Of a stretch of DNA of 52,350 nt, positions 50,073 through 52,350 are shown piece after piece (the stretch's first letter is position 1; every line of letters starts with the position of its first letter). The notes under the pieces are model-generated. The model worked only from the letters and a program-made list of their open reading frames with translations, was not told the origin of the DNA and made no database searches. The DNA is from Syntrophales bacterium (GTDB taxonomy: Bacteria; Desulfobacterota; Syntrophia; Syntrophales; UBA4778), in assembly GCA_028712885.1 (NCBI GenBank), contig JAQTPK010000012.1, forward strand, positions 5,001 through 57,350. Direction: 5' to 3'. The position numbers and the translations under genes were made by a program.

Positions 50073-51072
50073 TGAAGCCAGGATTTACGTTAAAGGCGGG
50101 GACGGCGGAAGGGGCTGCGTCAGCTTCCGCCGGGAAAAGTTTGTGCCCCGGGGAGGGCCGGACGGAGGCGAAGGCGGCAAGGGAGGCGACGTCATTGTAA
50201 GGGCGTCAAAGGACCACCATACTCTGCTCGATCTCAAATTCAACCAGCATCACGTCGCCGGGCGGGGCGCTCACGGGAGCGGCAACAACCGGACGGGCAG
50301 GAGCGCCCCCGATCTGGAGATCGTCGTCCCGGCAGGCACCGTCATAATGGATGCAGAAAGCGGTGAACTGATCTGCGACCTGGCGGAAAACGGGCAATCC
50401 TGCATCGTGGCGAAAGGAGGGATAGGAGGCAAAGGCAACGCGAGCTTCGCCACCGCTACGCACCGCGCCCCCCGGTTCGCCCAGGATGGGATGAAAGGGG
50501 AAGAGCGCTGGATCCGCCTCGAACTGAAGCTGCTTGCCGATGTGGGCATAGTCGGGATGCCGAATGCGGGCAAGTCGACGCTGATCGGCAAAGTATCCGC
50601 AGCCAGGCCGAAGGTTGCCGAATACCCTTTTACTACGCTCACGCCGAACCTGGGAGTAGTGGTCCTCGCGGGCAGCGACCCCTTTGTAGTCGCCGATATC
50701 CCCGGACTGATCGGAGGGGCTCACGCGGGCGCAGGCCTGGGTATTAAATTTCTGCGGCACATAGAACGGACCCATATTCTGATCCACCTTATCGACGTGT
50801 CCGGGGGCGCACAGTCGGCGTGGGCTGATTTTGAAACGATAAACAGAGAGCTGGCCCTCTTCAGCGCCGCCCTGGAAGGAAAACCGCAGATCGTCGCCTT
50901 CAATAAAATTGACCTTGCAGAAGACAGAAAAGAGATCAGGAAGGGAATCGGCTTCTTCAGGAAAAAGGGGATGGTGGTATTTGCAATTTCGGCCCGAACG
51001 GGCGAGGGCGTGGACGCCCTGATGGCGGAAGTCGCCCGGAGGCTGGCTTCAGAAAAGGAAGGACGAAAATGA
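50059..51072 (+). CDS. obgE: Obg GTPase
   Basis: Essential ribosome-associated GTPase of 337 residues. The glycine-rich Obg fold opens with MKFIDEARIYVKGGDGGRG and RGGPDGGEGGKGGDV. The G domain has the P-loop GMPNAGKSTLIG, DIPGLIGGAHAG, FNKIDL (NKxD) and a C-terminal SARTGEGVDAL. ATG 50059 fits the family start and is inside the 3' end of the class II aldolase gene. It overlaps proB by ATGA. Confidence 0.97.
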   Translation: MKFIDEARIYVKGGDGGRGCVSFRREKFVPRGGPDGGEGGKGGDVIVRASKDHHTLLDLKFNQHHVAGRGAHGSGNNRTGRSAPDLEIVVPAGTVIMDAESGELICDLAENGQSCIVAKGGIGGKGNASFATATHRAPRFAQDGMKGEERWIRLELKLLADVGIVGMPNAGKSTLIGKVSAARPKVAEYPFTTLTPNLGVVVLAGSDPFVVADIPGLIGGAHAGAGLGIKFLRHIERTHILIHLIDVSGGAQSAWADFETINRELALFSAALEGKPQIVAFNKIDLAEDRKEIRKGIGFFRKKGMVVFAISARTGEGVDALMAEVARRLASEKEGRK

Positions 51073-52223
51073 TATCCGAAGAACGGAAAGCGGTTGTAAG
51101 CAATGTCAGGAAGGTGCTTATAAAAATCGGGACGGGCGTCCTGACGGGCAAGGAAGGCCTCGACCTCGGCATAATCGATCAACTCGTGGAAGAAGTCGCG
51201 GGACTGAAAAAGAGGGGCATGCACGCGGTTATCGTGACGTCCGGGGCAATCGCCTCGGGGAGGCACCGCATGGGCATCACCCGGAAACTCAGGAGCATGC
51301 CTGAAAAACAGGCCGCAGCGGCAATCGGACAGGGGCGCCTGATGAGAATATATTCCAACTCATTCGGGAAGCACGGAATTTTTGTCGCCCAGATGCTGCT
51401 GACCATGAGCGATCTGACCGACCGCCAGAGATTCATAAACATACGCAACACCCTCACAAAGCTTATCGAATGGGGAGTCGTCCCGATAATAAACGAGAAC
51501 GATACGGTCTCCGTGGACGAGATAAAGTTCGGCGACAACGATCATCTTGCCGCCATGATGGCCAATATCATCGAGGCGGATCTCCTGATCAACCTGACGA
51601 ACACGGACGGATTGTATGACAGGAACCCCAAGGAATCCCGGAAGGCCCGCCAGATAAAGCTTGTCCGGGAAATCACCGATGAAATCGAGGCGGCGGCGAC
51701 GGCCGAAGCGGACCCGGTGGGAATGGGCGGCATGAAAAGCAAGGTCATGGCGGCCAAAAAGGTGACCGCCTGCGGCATACCCTATATAATCGCGGGCGGA
51801 AAGAAAAAAGGCGTCCTCAACGACATATTATCGGGTAAGGAAATCGGGACCCTGTTTCTCCCCATGACGGACTGCCTCAACAGCCGGGAATACTGGATTG
51901 CCTTCACCTTGCGGTCGCGGGGGAAACTCATCCTCGATGACGGTGCGAAGAGCGCGATAATCGACCGGGGGAAGAGTCTTCTGCCCTCGGGAATCACGGA
52001 GGTGGAAGGCGAATTCTCGGTGGGCGATCCGGTGATATGCCTGGATCGGGAGGGTATTCCGGTCGCCAAGGGCCTGGTGAACTACAGCTCCGAGGAGATA
52101 AAGAAGATCCAGGGGCTGAAGACATCAAAGATCGAACAGGTGCTCGGCTACAAGCATTACGATGAGGTAATTCACCGCGACAATATGGCGGTGAGCAGGG
52201 ACAAGCGGCTGCGAAAGGCGTAG
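51069..52223 (+). CDS. proB: Glutamate 5-kinase with PUA domain
   Basis: First step of proline synthesis: ATP + L-glutamate to glutamyl 5-phosphate. 384 residues, with the amino acid kinase domain (LIKIGTGVLTG, VTSGAIASGRHRMGI, NENDTVSVDEIKFGDNDHLAA, LTNTDGLYDRNP, GGMKSKVMAAKKV) and a C-terminal PUA domain (about 275-384). ATG 51069 overlaps the obgE stop by ATGA, giving the common obgE-proB order. proA is expected downstream outside the window. Confidence 0.97.
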   Translation: MISEERKAVVSNVRKVLIKIGTGVLTGKEGLDLGIIDQLVEEVAGLKKRGMHAVIVTSGAIASGRHRMGITRKLRSMPEKQAAAAIGQGRLMRIYSNSFGKHGIFVAQMLLTMSDLTDRQRFINIRNTLTKLIEWGVVPIINENDTVSVDEIKFGDNDHLAAMMANIIEADLLINLTNTDGLYDRNPKESRKARQIKLVREITDEIEAAATAEADPVGMGGMKSKVMAAKKVTACGIPYIIAGGKKKGVLNDILSGKEIGTLFLPMTDCLNSREYWIAFTLRSRGKLILDDGAKSAIIDRGKSLLPSGITEVEGEFSVGDPVICLDREGIPVAKGLVNYSSEEIKKIQGLKTSKIEQVLGYKHYDEVIHRDNMAVSRDKRLRKA

Positions 52224-52240
52224 GAATCCGCGCCTGCGTC

Positions 52241-52306
52241 ATTCCGGTGCAAACCGGAATCCAGAAATATCAGTTGTAAAGCACTGGACCCCGGCTTCCG
52301 CCGGGG
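52241..52306. repeat. Paired small palindromes after proB
   Basis: ATTCCGGT-GCAA-ACCGGAAT (52241-52260) and CCCCGGC-TTCC-GCCGGGG (52289-52306), joined by ccagaaatatcag and ctgga. Such linked hairpins are a common dispersed intergenic type. Confidence 0.75.
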
Positions 52307-52350
52307 TGACGCGGGAGCACCCGGGTGACGCGGGAGCACCCGGGTGACGC
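52306..52350. repeat. Tandem 19-bp repeat at the window edge
   Basis: GTGACGCGGGAGCACCCGG starts at 52306, 52325 and 52344, so there are two full copies plus a part cut by the window end. Each carries a small stem CGGG..CCCG. The true copy number is unknown. Confidence 0.85.

Overview
The window is a gene-dense bacterial chromosome segment, visibly GC-rich by eye. Its gene content points to an anaerobic, syntrophic-type member of the Desulfobacterota (Syntrophia/Syntrophales-like). The grounds are indolepyruvate:ferredoxin oxidoreductase with an FrhB-type partner, RNase Y and RNase G together, a cassette resembling the SynChlorMet group, and many intergenic imperfect-hairpin repeats. This placement is inference, since no rRNA gene lies in the window. 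Protein identifications come from recognising motifs; no database search was run.

Layout. (1) 1-381 holds two strong leftward promoters and a boxA-like element, probably the leader of an rRNA operon just outside the window. (2) 382-6182, minus strand: a housekeeping operon of dusB, a zapB-like gene, zapA, 6S RNA, rny, a ymdB-type phosphoesterase and tyrS. (3) 6183-6775 is repeat-rich, followed by an orphan NarL-type response regulator. (4) 7621-12000, plus strand: a compact RiPP-type cassette with a PqqD-like protein, two radical SAM/SPASM enzymes, a Cys/His repeat precursor peptide, an HPr-kinase-like protein and an S26-type peptidase. (5) 12123-15505, minus: a GlmU N-terminal-type nucleotidyltransferase and two tandem CNNM/CorC-HlyC membrane proteins. 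(6) 15788-19770: purine genes purD, purH (transformylase only), purO and purE. (7) 19856-25595: tsaC, a zinc-ribbon membrane protein, hpt, a Cys-rich unknown protein and two glycosyltransferases. (8) 26040-29310: a CYTH protein, then a fluoride riboswitch in front of a dynamin-like GTPase and a prenyltransferase-fold protein. (9) 29549-37491: purU, a small unknown gene, mdh, a large B12/radical SAM fusion, rng, rplU, rpmA and a cold-shock gene. (10) 37718-43514: an FrhB-like protein, iorA, iorB, queD, queE and queC. (11) 43679-46398: a YHS mini-protein, a decayed alanine dehydrogenase, an AT-richer two-gene insertion with a possible nuclease, and an M28 peptidase. (12) 46737-52223: an LsrF-like aldolase, a zinc alcohol dehydrogenase, a class II aldolase, obgE and proB.

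Three signals stand out. The first is the RiPP cassette at 7621-12000, whose precursor carries about five Cys-x-Pro/Ala-Gly-His units and ends in serine. The second is a well-formed fluoride aptamer (26665-26713) with an expression platform whose terminator ends directly at the start codon of a dynamin-like GTPase, not at a fluoride exporter. The third is a genome-style repeat system in which each intergenic site repeats its own 7-14 nt word on one side and the reverse complement on the other. One such word family appears to supply the start codons of two unrelated genes, purU and the radical SAM fusion.
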